From assembly GCA_037962975.1 (NCBI GenBank), contig CM075672.1:54010501-54074500 (forward strand): a stretch of 64,000 nucleotides of DNA, given 5' to 3'. Below, piece by piece: positions 35,208 through 47,463 of the stretch. Each line of letters opens with the position of its first letter. Within the stretch, counting starts at the first letter, position 1. The stretch is from Clitoria ternatea. Its lineage: Eukaryota; Streptophyta; Magnoliopsida; Fabales; Fabaceae. A program made the translations under genes and the position numbers. Below the pieces are notes generated by a model. The model ran no database searches. It was given only the letters and a program-made list of their open reading frames with translations, and was not told the origin of the DNA.

Positions 35208-36191
35208 ATCTCCCACTTGCACTTAGAGCCGACAAGGTTAATGCCCAATGATGTCTATGATGCCCTCATGCTTTTGCGACACAAGTGGTTTTACTAATGG
35301 GTTCCCAACAATTTTGTTGGTATGCACATTGCATATTTTTACATCTTCCAAAGATGGAACTATTTAAGTGTACGCTTGGATTAATCCACTTCTTTATATT
35401 GTTATATGGTTCCATTATCATCACAATGGAAACTCATAGGGTACAAAACATTTGGAATGATTAAATGTAAATTGACTTCTTTTGTAATTTATCATAGCAA
35501 AATACTTAGATTTATTAGTAGAACCAACAACTATTTCTTGCTTTGAACCTTTCAAGCATACATTGCAACCGTCTTGACAAGCCATATATTTCGATTGCAA
35601 TCTTAAGTCTTTCAAATTAATCAGAAGATTGGCATCAATGTAACCTTCACAACAAGCTCATTTTTCATTTATCAAGATCAAATCCTTAGTCCTTCTCAAG
35701 TGTTTAAGGATATTCTTGATTATAGAATGAGAATATTAGTTCTAGAAGAAGCATGTCTTCTACATGTAATGTTAGAACTATAATTATGCAGTTACTAACC
35801 ATTTTATAGTCATAAGATTTATCTTTATTCTTTAATGAAGATTCTAGCTTCTAAAAGCTTGCTTTAGTCCATAAATGGAACATTTGCAGTTCACATACCT
35901 TCCTAGATGTTTCAGGCATAAAAGGCCTTTAGTTTGTGTCATATACATATCCTCAAGATGATTTTTATCTTCACATCTATCTATCATATCTCATAATGGT
36001 AGTATACTTCTACAATAAGTAGGATCTAAATGGTTTTTAAGCTAATTGAATTTTGTTAATCTTTCTTTTAAAGGTACTCTTATTACCATCCATGTTTAGT
36101 TTTCCTTTTGAAAACCCACTTGCATCCTATAGGTTTTACCCTTTAGGTGCGTTAACCAAGGTTCATACCTTGTTAATATACATGGAACCCA
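35208..36191 (-). pseudogene. Copia2 pol, 3' part (RT to RNase H), heavily decayed
   Basis: Minus-strand segments resemble copia RNase H (SKYMACQDGCNVCLKGSKQEIVVGSTNKSKYFAMINY, 35600-35480; longest open piece 35615-35421) and RT (VKPIGCKWVFKRK near 36090). Stops are frequent. RT coding is cut at 36187-36191 by the Athila insertion and resumes at 49240, where the frame remains continuous when the insertion and one ACCCA are removed. Confidence 0.65.
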
Positions 36192-37925
36192 TGATGCCAA
36201 ATCTCCGAATCATTATTTTGATGTATATTTCTCAGAAGATTTATGCTTTGGCAAGCGCACTAGTCGTTAAAATTGTATTATATTTGATCGTCCCACAGGG
36301 ATTGTGGTAAGTACCTCAATCTCAGACTAGTACAAGCTGAACCAACACAAACACAGAAAGTTCATTTGGTTTTTGGTTGTTTTAATGTTTTATAGTTGTT
36401 TTTGTATTTCCAGAAACAGAGTTAACATGAAATGTGAAAGGTGATTAATAGAAAACAGGTCAGGATTGCTTTGGTTCACAAATTCATCAAGAAACATGCA
36501 ATTAAAGTATAATCAAACTTCATAATCCAGAGGACAATCCACTTGTGGTTATTCCCTAATTCCTTAGGTGAAAAACACTAATCCTTAAGCATCGAACCTT
36601 AATTTCTTAAGTGCTCAATTAACCTAAGAATCTAATGCGAAATTGGAGGTTGAACTCTAACTATTCACCTAAATTGATTAGGCCTGAACTAGTTAGAAAG
36701 CTGGAAGTTACCTAAGCTTCAACCATGATTCCTCACTAGCGAAGTTCTTCATCAGTTCTGGATTTGTCAATCCAGCATCAGGATCTAGAAGTTGATTTCC
36801 TTGCTCACAGCTTCAAGATTCCAATGCTAACCTTCGCAATCCCAACCTTAGGGATTTAGAACTCCATTGACTTCGGTTCCATCGAAGGATTATGGAGAGG
36901 ATTTAGAGAGAGAAAATGAAGTAGTGAGATGTTTGAAGTTTTAATGAATTGTGTTCGATGTATTCTATGTGAATCTGTCTCTGTGTCTTTCACAGAATAT
37001 GTACAAACATATATATAGGCATCTACCTTACTAACTAACTTAACTAATAACTTAGAAAACTTAAGTTAACGACTAAACTAACTAACTAATTACATAATTT
37101 ACAGAATAATTAACTAATTACAACTCAGCTCTTAACAGATTCCAGTTCATCATTAGCTAATTTACAGCTCAACACTAACCAATTAACAGCTCACTACTTA
37201 AATTACTAAGGTGCAGAAGTAGGAGAGAAGGCAGCAGGAAACAACACTGGTGCCGAGTGGATTCTGGAGGGAACAATCGCTATTTTAAATATCAGCCTTT
37301 TCGCTTGAGCGAACTGGGTTCTCGCTTGGGCGAACTTGAGATATGTACTGCAGTGTTGCTTTCTCGCTTAAGCGTTATGGAGAAGCTTGGGCGAGGGGTG
37401 AGATTTTAGGGTCACGCTTGAGCGTAAGCTTGCTTGCTTGAATTTTTGACCCTCGCTTGAGCGAATTTAACTCTCGCTTGAGCGAATTGATTATTCAATC
37501 AGCACTCTGAAATTGACGCTCGGGTTCTTCTTTTTATTTCAATCAGTTCCCTGTTCTATTTTGGAGTCGGTATCTTTTGGACTCTTTTCAGTCGGACTTG
37601 TGAAGTCTCACTCGGTTTTTCCAAATCTCACTCGGCTTTTTCCTTTCGGCTAGAGCGCTCTTTTTCCTGCACCAATAAACAACTAATTTGCCTAGCATTT
37701 GTTTATTGATTGTCCAGTATTTGCATGCTGGGTTAATGAAAACTCAATTTCTTAACTAATTAATGTTTTTAATCAGTTTCTTTACATAAATTAAGCACTT
37801 TTGAAATAATTAAATAAATTATAAATTATTAGCAATTAATTAAATAATAAGGCTAAACTAATCACTAAATAATGAATTAAGTTAAATAAAAAGCAGAATT
37901 AATTAAGTCTTTTCAAGACTTATCA
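36192..37925 (-). repeat. 3' LTR of minus-strand Athila
   Basis: 1734 bp, from TGATGCCAAATC to GACTTATCA (+ strand view). Near its middle it contains a cluster of TCGCTTGAGCGA-type words (37301-37485) and then CACTCGG twice (37609-37637). Confidence 0.93.
37301..37485. repeat. Cluster of TCGCTTGAGCGA near-palindromes in Athila LTR
   Basis: TCGCTTGAGCGA at 37301-37312, TCGCTTGGGCGA at 37322, TCGCTTAAGCGT near 37364, ACGCTTGAGCGT near 37413, and TCGCTTGAGCGA near 37453 and 37474. The partner LTR has the same cluster at about 48615-48800, with a few transitions. Confidence 0.85.
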
Positions 37926-39514
37926 CATCCCCAAACTTAAAACTTGCTTGTCCTCAAGCAAATATTCAGATTAATTAACTAACAAGTTGTTATTCAACAC
38001 AATCAACCTTTCCTTAACTTAGTTCATGCTATAATTATTGAATACCGACCATGCTTTCTTTTCGTAATTTCTAAAAGTATAATAACTTACACCTCCTTTA
38101 GGAAACAAGCTGTTGATGCTTTCCTTACTGGGTCGGTGTTTCACTCTTCTCTCGGTGTATAGGGTAAATAGAATGCACTCATCACCTGCATACTTGATAG
38201 ATAAACATAGGCTTGCAACAGTTCTACACGTCATGCCCTATGCCAACACAATCAGATCAGTAAGGGCTTTTTAAGCTTATAATAGGGCTGGGCTACAGGC
38301 TCAATTATTGTTTTCTGAGTGAATGTCGGGTTACAAGATGTATCCACTGATGCCTTGACTCAATTTTAACTTAATTGCCTCTACTTAGCAAGCTCCATTA
38401 TTTTCCGAGTGAATGCTAACTTAATAACTTACGGTGCTTTGCACCTTCTTTTTCTTTCAGTCCTTCGAACTTTTCCTTTTCTTTCTTCTTTTCCATCTTT
38501 TTCCAATCACATTTTTTTTTCAATCGGTGCTTTGCACCTTCTTTTTCCTTGCTGATTTTTTTCATTTTTTTCTTCTCAGCTTTTCTATTTTTCTATTTCT
38601 CCCTTCATTTCTCTATTTATTCATCTATAACCAAGGTAGGAGTGTGTCCTTAATTGATGCTAGGCACACTCTTCATCCCCAAACTTAGAACTTGCTAGTC
38701 CCTAGCAATAAGTAAGACTGAGCAATTCATCAGTGGGACATCCAGGGGTAAATCAGTCAGTTTTTTCGAGATAAATAGGCTTATAACGTTAAGTGAATAA
38801 ACAAAATAAAAGGGTCTCAGGCTTAAACATAATTTTTGGGTCAAAGGATAATTAAATATATTAGGAAGGCTACTTTTTGGCCCTGGCTAATTTAACAAAG
38901 AAGGCCTTCATCATTTCCGATTGGCTAGCATACAATCAATTAGCAAGCACTGAAGCAAATTCTGTCTCACTAACTAGCATGCAAGTTCACTCGGAAAAGA
39001 ATAAAACAGGCTCAAAAGTTACAAATATAATAGTTAATCAGCCAGTCATGTCCCCAAGCTTAATGTAAGGTCATACATTCAGATTGCTAACTAGCATGCC
39101 GAATAAACAATTAATTAATAATGAAATAGTTATGGCCAGGGATCATGAGTTAAATAAAGCCGATCAATTAATTTATCCGACTAAAGCCTAGGAATCAGCA
39201 AACTTTAACTTATTAAGATGGATTTGAAATTAACCAATAAACATATTTTAGCAATTAATGAGTCAGAATAACATTTAAGGAGTCGGAAAAATACTTCCCC
39301 TTTTACCTAAGTGGCTATGAATGGTAAACACGTGGTCGGATTGGGATGCATGAATTTACCGATACATTCGAAAAACAGAATAATGACATGCAATTTTAAC
39401 AAGGAAATAAAATTTCATTACAGCTAAAATAAAAGAGAATTCATTGTTCAGGAAACACTTAAAATAATGTCAAGTCATTACATAAAAATAATCATAAAAA
39501 CACAGAGCAACAAC
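37926..39514 (-). other. Athila 3' untranslated region with duplicated hairpin and polypurine cassette
   Basis: Next to the LTR, the + strand reads CATCCCCAAACTTA (37926-37939), the complement of the polypurine tract, then the hairpin TTGCTTG-TCCT-CAAGCAA (37944-37961). A second copy, CATCCCCAAACTTA (38674-38687) plus TTGCTAG-TCC-CTAGCAA (38692-38708), lies 748 bp away. Between them GGTGC-TTT-GCACC occurs twice (about 38421 and 38527), each followed by CT-rich sequence. From 38709 to 39514 no gene is recognised. Confidence 0.7.
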
Positions 39515-40111
39515 TCAATCATCCTGATCCTCATTCTCTTTGTCCTGCTCTGAAGATGATGGGAGATCAACTGCCAGGGGTACGTCCTCAGAGGGAATAG
39601 TGAATCCAATGGAAGCCAACCATGCATCTCTGTCAGGTGGGGCTCCCATTTCTGCTGTGTGCTCTACCCTCAATTTGGTGGCAATCTTCCTGAGCATGAG
39701 ATCGTGGTTCAAGACCCGATCATAAATTCCAAGTTGCATCTTCTTCATGACCTGTAATTCCTACAACACCATAGAAATGTCAGAAGAAGAAGAACCGGCT
39801 CCTGCAGATTGCCTAGGATGCTCGAGCTCTCTGGTTTTAAACTTTATAGCATATTCTTCAACAGCCTTAACATCTCTGAACCTGGGCCTGTCAAAACTTT
39901 CAACTTCTGGTGATTCGTTCCGCTCAACTGCAGGGGATGCATTCCTCTGAACGGAAGGAGATGCATTCCTTTCAGCTTGACTTTGACTGGGTGCATGTTC
40001 AGAAGAATCAGATATACTTATGGTTGCCACTTCTGTTTGCTTTTTTCTCACACTTCCTTCTGCAAAATTCGGTCTAGGTTTTTGCAGGAGTCTCTGTGAT
40101 CTTCTTTTCAT
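39515..40111 (-). pseudogene. Athila downstream ORF (env position), shortened
   Basis: From ATG 40111-40109 the frame begins MKRRSQRLLQKPRP, matching MSTRSQRLFRKPKR of the + strand Athila ORF at 63176. It continues with a Ser/Glu-rich segment containing three near-repeats of RNASPSVQ, then RFRDVKAVEEYAIKF, which aligns with RFRDFKAAQEYEKKF in the other copy. A TAG at 39761-39763 (Gln CAG expected) precedes a C-terminal part ending at 39515. The helical domain that follows the YEKKF motif in the + copy is absent, so this is an internally deleted version. The position matches the envelope-like ORF of Athila elements, but I see no convincing signal peptide or membrane anchor in the conserved part. 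Confidence 0.6.
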
Positions 40112-40479
40112 GGTTAATGATAAAAAAATGCTGATAAAAAACCTAAATGAAAATAAGAATAGAAATCCAAAAGAAACACAGCAAACCAAAAATGTGAGAT
40201 GCATGGCTATGAACAATGGAAGAATATTAACAAAGAAATAGGAAAATACTAAGCATGTACTTAGAAGTGAACGAAATAAGTGAAATAAGTGGAAAGATGG
40301 TACCTTTCTTACGAATCAGAAAGTGCCTTTTCGTCTTCAACCCAAGTTCCAGCGTAGGAATTTAGGGTTTTGGACGCTGAAAGGTTTTTATACTGTTGAA
40401 GTCACTAACTAAGAAACGCGTAAGTATGCTCCAGCTTTATTTATTACTTTATTATTATTATAATATTTTTTTTAGACAC

Positions 40480-41540
40480 TCTTACTCGGCTCACATACTG
40501 AATAAGTGGAAGATCGAGTGAGAGTGGGAAGAGATGCCGAGTGGATTCACGAAAGATGAGTGACAGTGATGAAGAAGACAAATGAATGAACAAATGATGA
40601 AAAAGAACGAGTGAATGAAAGCGATAAGTAAATGAAAGAGTGAGTGGAAGAACAAATGGAAGAACGACACGTGAATGAATACAGGATCCCGAGTGAATGA
40701 AAACTGAATGGAAATGATCCTGAGTGAACGAAGGACGAATGGATACAAGAACGAGTGAAAGAATGAATGAATGAAGTAGAGTGCATGAGAGATGAATGAA
40801 TAACTGCAGTGAAATGCGAGTGAACAAAAAAACGAGTGGGAGAAAGAATAATGAAAGTAAGACCGAGTGAAAGAAAGAAAGAGTGAAATAAATGACGATT
40901 GGAAGAGTGTATGGAAGAACGAGTGGAAGAATGAATGAATGAGAGACTGACAGAGTGAATAAAGGATGAGTGAATTAGAGTGAACGAATGAATAAAAACT
41001 GAGTGATCGAATGGGAGACGATGAATAGAAGACTGCAGAGGAAGAGACCGAGTGAAAGAATGAAAAGAGTGAAAAGAAAATGACCGAGTGAATATGGAGA
41101 AAGATACCGAGTGATGGAGATACTGAGTGGTAAAGGACGAGTGGAAGAGTAAACAAAACAACGAGTGCAGAGAAGGAATGAGTAAATAGAAAAACCGATG
41201 AATAAAAGACAAACGGAAAAAATGAGAGCAAAGCTGAGTGAATGAAACAACAAGTGGAAGAACGAATGGATAAAAGATAGAGTGCGATAATGAAAGGCTG
41301 AATGATAGGTGAGGGACGAAAAAGAAAGAGTGACCGAGTGGATGGAGAATGAGTGAAAGAGATCGGCCGAGGGAATGAGAGACTGAGTGAAAAAAAAATG
41401 AGTGGATGAATGAGAAAAACGAAAGACCGAGTGAACACAAGACTGACAAGAAAATATACTGAGTGAATAGGAGACTAATGGATACAAAACTGACTGTGAT
41501 GAGTGATGAATCTGAGTGATAAAAGGCTGACTAAAATAAA
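40480..41540. repeat. Low-complexity CCGAGTGAATGA array in Athila 3' spacer
   Basis: GAGTG occurs about forty times in roughly 1 kb, in the settings CCGAGTGAA, CTGAGTGAATGA and ACGAGTGGAAGA, spaced irregularly at 10-60 bp. The purine-rich strand lacks the trinucleotides that would create stops on the other strand, so three minus-strand frames stay open for 190-315 codons (Phe/His/Ser-rich). The + strand Athila has no such array at the corresponding place. From 41541 to 41954 the spacer is unremarkable apart from two CGCTTGAGCG-like remnants near 41735-41772. Confidence 0.8.
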
Positions 41541-41954
41541 TCACCCTTCATCATCTGACCCGTTTATTAAATCAACGATCAGAAATCATTTATTAAAGTC
41601 TCCCTTTTTATTTACATCAAAATTTGGAATTTATTGAAGAATGACGAGTGAAGTTAAGTCGGGAAAAAGGGTTAAGAATGAGTAACAGTTATTCGAGTAT
41701 ACTATTCTTGCTCAAGCTCAATAAACTAGCAGCAGCTTCTCGCCTAAGCTACAAGTGTTTCACCTGAGCGAAATGGAAGAATCAGGCTTGGACTCCCTTC
41801 TTCAACACTTCACAAATTTTATTCAAACTTTATTCACTAAATTTTTAGTTTTCTTTTTATTAATTCCGACGCAAAGCACAAAATAAAACACTCGGAACGT
41901 AGGGCTGCCTCCCTAGAGCGCTTCTTTAAGGTCACTAGCTTGACCTTGTGGCAT

Positions 41955-43087
41955 CTAAGAGGATGCCTGCAGTAACAAGGAGGTTTTCTGCCTATCAAAC
42001 TCTCCTCCAAAGTAGAGTTTGAGTCGCTGGCCATTTATCTTAAAAATCCGATCGGTGGTCAGGTCTTTCAGCTCAACTGCACCATGAGGAAAAACCTCAT
42101 TTACAGTAAAAGGCCCCGACCACTTAGATCTAAGTTTTCCAGGGAAGAGTCTCAGTCGGGAATTGAATAACAAAACCTGATCACCCTTTTGAAACTCCTT
42201 CTTATTGATCCACTTATCATGCCACTTCTTTGTTTTCTCCTTATAAATGGAGGCACTTTGATAAGCATTGAGTCGGAACTCCTCTAGTTCATGGAGTTTC
42301 AAAACTCTTTCCTCCTGGGATTGGTCACAATCCATGTTTAATAGCTTTGTGGCCCACCACGCCTTGTGTTCTAACTCCACAGGGAGATGACAAGCCTTAC
42401 CGTAAACTAATTGATACGGGGACATGCCAATCGGAGTTTTGAAGGCTGTTCTGTAGGCCCATAATGCATCATCTAATTTTACCGACCAATCTTTCCTAGA
42501 TTTCCCGACCACTTTCTCTAAAATTCTCTTGATTTCTCTATTTGACAGCTCAACTTGTCCACAAGTTTGTGGATGGTAAGGAGTGGATATGTTATGTAAA
42601 ACCTCATAGTGACGCAGGGCTTTTTCCATTATTTTATTAAAAAATGTGAACCCCCATCACTAATGAGCACTCTCGGAACTCCAAACCTAGAGAAAATATT
42701 CTTCTTAATGAACCTAAGCACCACATGTGCATCATTGGTTCTGGTCTGGATTGCCTCAACCCATTTAGAAACATATTCAACAGCAACTAGTATATATTCG
42801 TTGGAGAACGACTTTGGAAATAGTCCCATAAAGTCGATACCCCAGACGTCAAATAATTCCACAATTAAAATGTTTATTAAAGGCATGCCAGCTTTAGCAG
42901 AGAGACCTCCGCTCCTTTGATATTTATCACACCTTTTGACATACACTTTAGCATCCTAAAAGATAGTCGGCCAATAAAAGCCACTCTGTAAAACCTTTGC
43001 TGCTGTACGGGAGGCACCATGATGTCCTCCATAATAGGAGTCATGGCAATGCCACAAGAGCCTTTCTTGCTCGGATTCAGGCACACA
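41955..43087 (-). pseudogene. Athila integrase
   Basis: Segments: HHCC region (LLWHCHDS near 43050, then CDKYQRSGGLS), core Asp WGIDFMGLFPKSF (42840), VLISDGGSHF (second Asp, near 42660), and Glu in the region TPIGMSPYQLVYG (near 42420), followed by the GPFTVNEVFPHGAVEL C-terminal domain. It ends at the stop 41955-41957. A stop at about 42950 and a frameshift near 42635 split it. The integration chemistry is that of all DDE retroelement integrases. Confidence 0.85.
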
Positions 43088-44680
43088 TCACCTGATCACT
43101 CCATCTACTCCTATTTTATACAGAAATAGATCATCCCAAAGAAAGTTTTTACTATCATGAAAGAATTTTTTCTTCATTTGGGATGTCCAGCCATCAGGTA
43201 CCACCGAGGCACTTTTGAAGTTGGCCATATCAGCATACCATGGCCCGGTGATAATTGCCATCAACCTCTTGTCTGGAAATTCTTCTTTTATTAAAACAGA
43301 ATCCGATTCACCTTCCAGATGAGACAATTGATTGGCAACTGAGTTCTCTACTCCCTTTTTGTCTTGTATTTCTAAGTCAAACTCCTGGAGTAACAGAACC
43401 CACCTAATTAGTCTCGGCTTAGATTCTTTCTTAGCTAGTAAGTACTTGATTGCCGAGTGATCTGTATATACAATGACCTTGGCACCAATCAAGTAAGCAC
43501 AAAATTTATCAAATGCATACACCACAGCAAGCATTTCTTTTTCAGTAGTGGTGTAATGTATTTGATTTTCATTCAATACTTTACTAGCATAACAAATTAC
43601 ATGAGTTAATTTTCCTTTTTTCTGATCCAGCACAGCTCTGACTACAAAGTCACTTGCATCACACATTAATTCAAACGGTAAAGACCAATCGGGTGCTGCA
43701 AGGATCGGAGCTGAAGTCAAACTTTGTTTCAATTTTTCAAAAGCCTTGACACAGTTTTCATTAAACACAAACACATGATCTTTTACAAGCAAGTCGGTCA
43801 AAGGCTTAGCTATTTTTGAAAAATCTTTTATGAACCTTCTGTAGAAGCCAGCACATCCTAGAAAACTCCTCACTCCTTTCAGGTTGCTCGGAGGAGGAAG
43901 TTTTTCAATGATTTCTATTTTGGCTCTATCCACTTGAATGCCCTCAGCAGTGATTTTTTGGCCAAGGACTATCCCTCCCTTAACCATAAAATGACATTTT
44001 TCCCAGTTAAGGACGAGGTTAGCCTCCTGGCATCTCACCAGCACCTTAGATAGGTTGCTGAGGCATGTATCAAAACTATTACCAAAGACAGAGAAATCGT
44101 CCATGAATACTTCAATGAATTTCTCCACCATGTCCCCAAAGATTGCCAGCATACACCTTTGAAAGGTTGCTGGAGCATTGCACAAACCAAATGACATGCG
44201 CCTATAGGCAAAAATTCCATATGGATAGGTGAAAGCTGTCTTCTCTTGATCTTTTGGGTCAACCACAATTTGGTTATAACCCGAGTAACCATCAAGGAAG
44301 CAGTAGTATTCATGACCCGATAGTCTTTCAAGCATCTGGTCAACAAACGGCAAAGGAAAGTGGTCTTTCCGAGTAAAGTCATTCAACCTTCTATAGTCTA
44401 TACATATTCTCCATCCTGTGGTCGGTCTAGTAGCTATGACTTCACCTTTTTCATTTTTAACAGTTGTCATCCCTCCTTTCTTGGGCACCACTTGGACCGG
44501 ACTGATCCAAGCGCTGTCTGAGATAGGATAGATGATTCCTGCATCAAGAAGCTTGACCACCTCTTTCCTGACAGCCTCTTTCATTATGGGGTTCAATCTG
44601 CGTTGTGGCTGAACTACATGGGAATAATCATCCTCCATCAGAATTTTGTGCATACAAAATGATGGACTGATTCCCTTCAA
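43088..44680 (-). pseudogene. Athila reverse transcriptase and RNase H (530 open codons)
   Basis: This is the longest intact enzyme block in the window. It contains RT motifs WRICIDYRRLND, PLPFVDQMLERLSG, FLDGYSGYNQI, the catalytic FMDDFSVFGN (FMDD at 44097-44108), FLGCAGFYRRFIKDFS, and then RNase H (ELMCDASDFVVRAVLDQKKG, ENQIHYTTTEKEMLAVVYAFDKF, VIYTDHSAIKYLL). All catalytic positions I can place are present. It is separated from the protease region by a frameshift near 44690 and ends in a TGA at the RT-integrase link (about 43088). Confidence 0.9.
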
Positions 44681-44681
44681 G

Positions 44682-45505
44682 TCAAAAATATTCCAGCCAA
44701 TCGCAGATTCGTGTCTTTAAAATCCCTATTAATTTGTCAACATCCTCTTCTTTTAAGTCAGCATTAATAATGACAGGATGTGTTTTGTCCTCTCTTAGGA
44801 AAACATATTTTAGATGAGAAGGTAAAGGTTTTAAATCACATTTTTCTTCAGAAACTTCCTTTCCTTTCTCAACTTCAGTAATTTTCAAATCATTTTTCTT
44901 TTCTTTTTCAAAATCACCTACTTCCAATACTTCCAGTAGGTTCAGCATTTTCGAGTGAGAGTCATTTAACTCCTCAGTCTTGAGTCAAGGTCATCCTCCA
45001 AAAAGGTTCATAAAGCCTCTTCCTCAGTTTTTAAAAGCATTGGATTCTAGTAACTTTTAATTTCTTCAATCATTAAACAATCCATCCTTTCAGTCGGATG
45101 TTTCATGGAATTGAAGACATTAAAGGTTACCTGCTCCTCCTGAACTCTGAGCATGAGTTCACCCTTTTCTACATCAATCAATGCTCTGCCTGTAGCTAGG
45201 AAGGGTCTACCTAAGATCAAAGGAATCTCTCGATCAACCTCCATATCCAACACTATAAAATCTGCTAGGAAGATAAATTTGTCTAGTTTAACTAACAAGT
45301 CTTCCAGCATCCCCTGGGGATATTTAATAGATCTGTCAGCCAACTGCAAAGACATGCGAGTCGGTTGCAGGTCATTAATTCCCAGTTTTTTAATCAAAGA
45401 TAGAGGCATCAGATTTATACTAGCTCCTAGGTCACAAAGAGCACTTCCTACATGAATATCCCCAATTGCACATGGTATTGTAAAAGATCCAGGATCTTCT
45501 AGCTT
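44682..45505 (-). pseudogene. Athila protease and linker
   Basis: Starting after a TAA at 45506-45508 (CAA in the other Athila copy), the frame reads LEDPGSFTIPCAIG and then CDLGASINLMPLSLIKKLG. This is the Athila-type protease, in which the catalytic triad is D-L-G rather than D-S/T-G. ADFIVLDMEVDREIPLILGRPFL and a Val/Glu-rich tail follow to 45047. A charged linker (44948-44682) leads to RT. Stops at about 45047 and a frameshift near 44700 interrupt the polyprotein. Confidence 0.85.
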
Positions 45506-45508
45506 TTA

Positions 45509-47273
45509 AGGAAGTTTCTTTTAAATGATTACACTGCACTCTTGGGTGAGAGCAATCATTTCATCCCCCTTAAGCTTCCTCTTCTTAGACAATAGCTCTT
45601 TCAAAAATTTTGCATAGGAAGGCATCTCCTGTAATGCCTCGGCAAAAGGGATATTTATGTGAAGTTTCTTGAATACATCTAAGAACCTAGCAAACTTTTG
45701 CTCTTCTATTTGTTTTTTAAACCTGTGTGGAAATAGAGCATTCCTCAGTTTTTCAGGAGTCAGCTTAGAAGCTTCCTCTAGAATCAGATCAACCTTTTTC
45801 TTTTTCTTTTGGTGGACTTTATTTTCTTTTTCTTTTTATGTTTCATTTTCATTTTCAGCTTCATTATTAACCTGCTCAGTTTCTTGCACTATTTCTTTTT
45901 CTTTATCTTGACTCGGAGATGGAGAAATAATTTTTCCACTCCTAGTGATTATAGCCTTGCAAAGTTCCCTTGGATTTACCTCGGTATCTCCAGGGAAATT
46001 GCTTGCTTGCCTCTCAGCTAGTTGCTTAGAAAGCTGTCCGACTTGATTTTCTAGATTTCTTATGGACGCTTCCTGATTTTTTAAAACTGGCCTGAGTGGC
46101 CTGGATGAACTGAGAAAGTACATTCTCAAGTTCTGACTTTTCTTTAACAGGAGGGTGAGAAGGTTGTTGTGGTCTATTTGTGGGTTGATTTTGTGGGATG
46201 TTCTGATTCAAATATAGACCTTTCTACCAGGAAAAATTAGGGTGATTCCTATAATTAGGATTAAAGGAATTAGAAGGATAATTCCTTTGATATTGTTGTT
46301 GCCCCATATAGTTCACTTGCTCGGAAGGCATATTTGGATCACACATTCCATTCTCATGGTCTCTACCACAAAAGTCACAACTTATCATAGAAACTTGACT
46401 CGGCTTTTGGAGTTCTGAAATCTGTATGCTTAGTTTTTCTAAAGCCTGAGTCATCAGCTTACTCTGAGCCAGATAAGCATCTTGTGCTTCTAGTTCTAAT
46501 ATCCCTCTCTTAGGGACTTGGCTCCTCTTACTAATCAGACATTCATTAGAAGCCATAACGTCAATCAGCTCTATGGCTTCTTCTATAGTTTTAGTTGTTA
46601 ATGAGCCTCCAGCCGAGGTATCAATCAGGACCCTGGTAGCTGGCCTGACACCATTATAGAAAATAGTCACCTGTTGCATATCAGAAATCAGACGATGAGG
46701 ACATCTCCTCAAACTCTCTTTATACCAATCCCATGCTTCCATCAAAGATTCACCTTCTCTTTGTTGGAAACACGTGATTTCATTGCGCAACTTTGCATAT
46801 TTAGAAGGAGGAAAGTATTTAATCAAAAATTTTCTTTGCAAGTCCTCCCAAGTGGAAATACTGCCTCTCGATTGACTCTACAACCAGGCTTTTGCTTGGT
46901 CCCTTAGAGAAAATGGAAACAACCTCAGTCGGATTGCCTCTTTAGGGACTCCGTTCATTTTTACTGTATCACAAATTTGGAGGAAGGTTGCTAGATGCAA
47001 ATTTGGATCCTCAACCTTACTTCTTCCGAACTGTTCATTTCTTACCAACTATAGTAAAGCTGGTTTAAGTTTAAAATTATTTGCTGAAATTGGTGGCCTA
47101 ATGATGCTAGATTGCGATCCTTCTTCAGTCGGCCGGGAGTAATCACCTAATGTAACTCTCCTCTGTTCCATGTCTTTTTGTTCTTTTTGCTTTTTCTCTT
47201 TTCTCAGTTTACGTTCTAACAAATCGATATCAGGATCAAAGAAGAAAGGCTCTCCTCTGCTCCTTGACTACAT
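45509..47273 (-). pseudogene. gag: Athila Gag, minus-strand copy
   Basis: The start at ATG 47273-47271 is followed at once by TAG (CAG in the + copy). The frame then gives LERKLRKEKK, RRVTLGDYSRP, the capsid domain (KMNGVPKEAIRLRLFPFSLRD, STWEDLQRKFLIKYFPPSKYAKLR, ITCFQQREGESLMEAWDWYKE) and a short zinc-knuckle-like CDFCGRDHENGMC near 46370. A Gln/Asn/Pro-rich region and a Lys/Glu-rich tail run to about 45836 and on to protease. Stops at about 46882 and 46224 and shifts after 46030 break it. The sequence at 47249-47253 is the unoccupied equivalent of the solo-LTR insertion site in the other Athila. Confidence 0.85.
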
Positions 47274-47440
47274 ACAACAATTGTCAAACAAAAGAACGAT
47301 TCACAACTACGACTACAGCTACACGAAAACAAAAAACTACTACTAATAAAAACAAAATTCAAACTATGTATTAAATGCAAACAAAAGTAAAACGGTTCAG
47401 TCTAGTACCGGTCCAAGGATTGTTGATATTACTCAACAAT

Positions 47441-47456
47441 CCCCAGCAACGGCGCA
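47441..47456 (-). other. Primer binding site, tRNA-Asp type
   Basis: The minus strand reads TGCGCCGTTGCTGGGG, close to the complement of the plant tRNA-Asp 3' end (TGGCGCCGTTGCCGGGG) with small changes. It lies seven bases from the LTR end at 47464. Confidence 0.8.
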
Positions 47457-47463
47457 TTTAACT

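Noticed and set aside
39761..40216. Hydrophobic N-terminal extension (Met at 40216) resembling a signal peptide for the Athila downstream ORF
   Set aside because: The + copy starts at the equivalent of the internal Met (40111), and the upstream 35 codons are AT-rich leader. I therefore do not claim an envelope protein.
40491..41449. Overlapping 300- and 315-codon open frames on the minus strand, Phe/His/Ser-rich
   Set aside because: Three frames are open at once because the GAGTGAATGA repeat contains no stop trinucleotides on that strand. There is no domain, the composition is repeat-driven, and the region is the Athila spacer.
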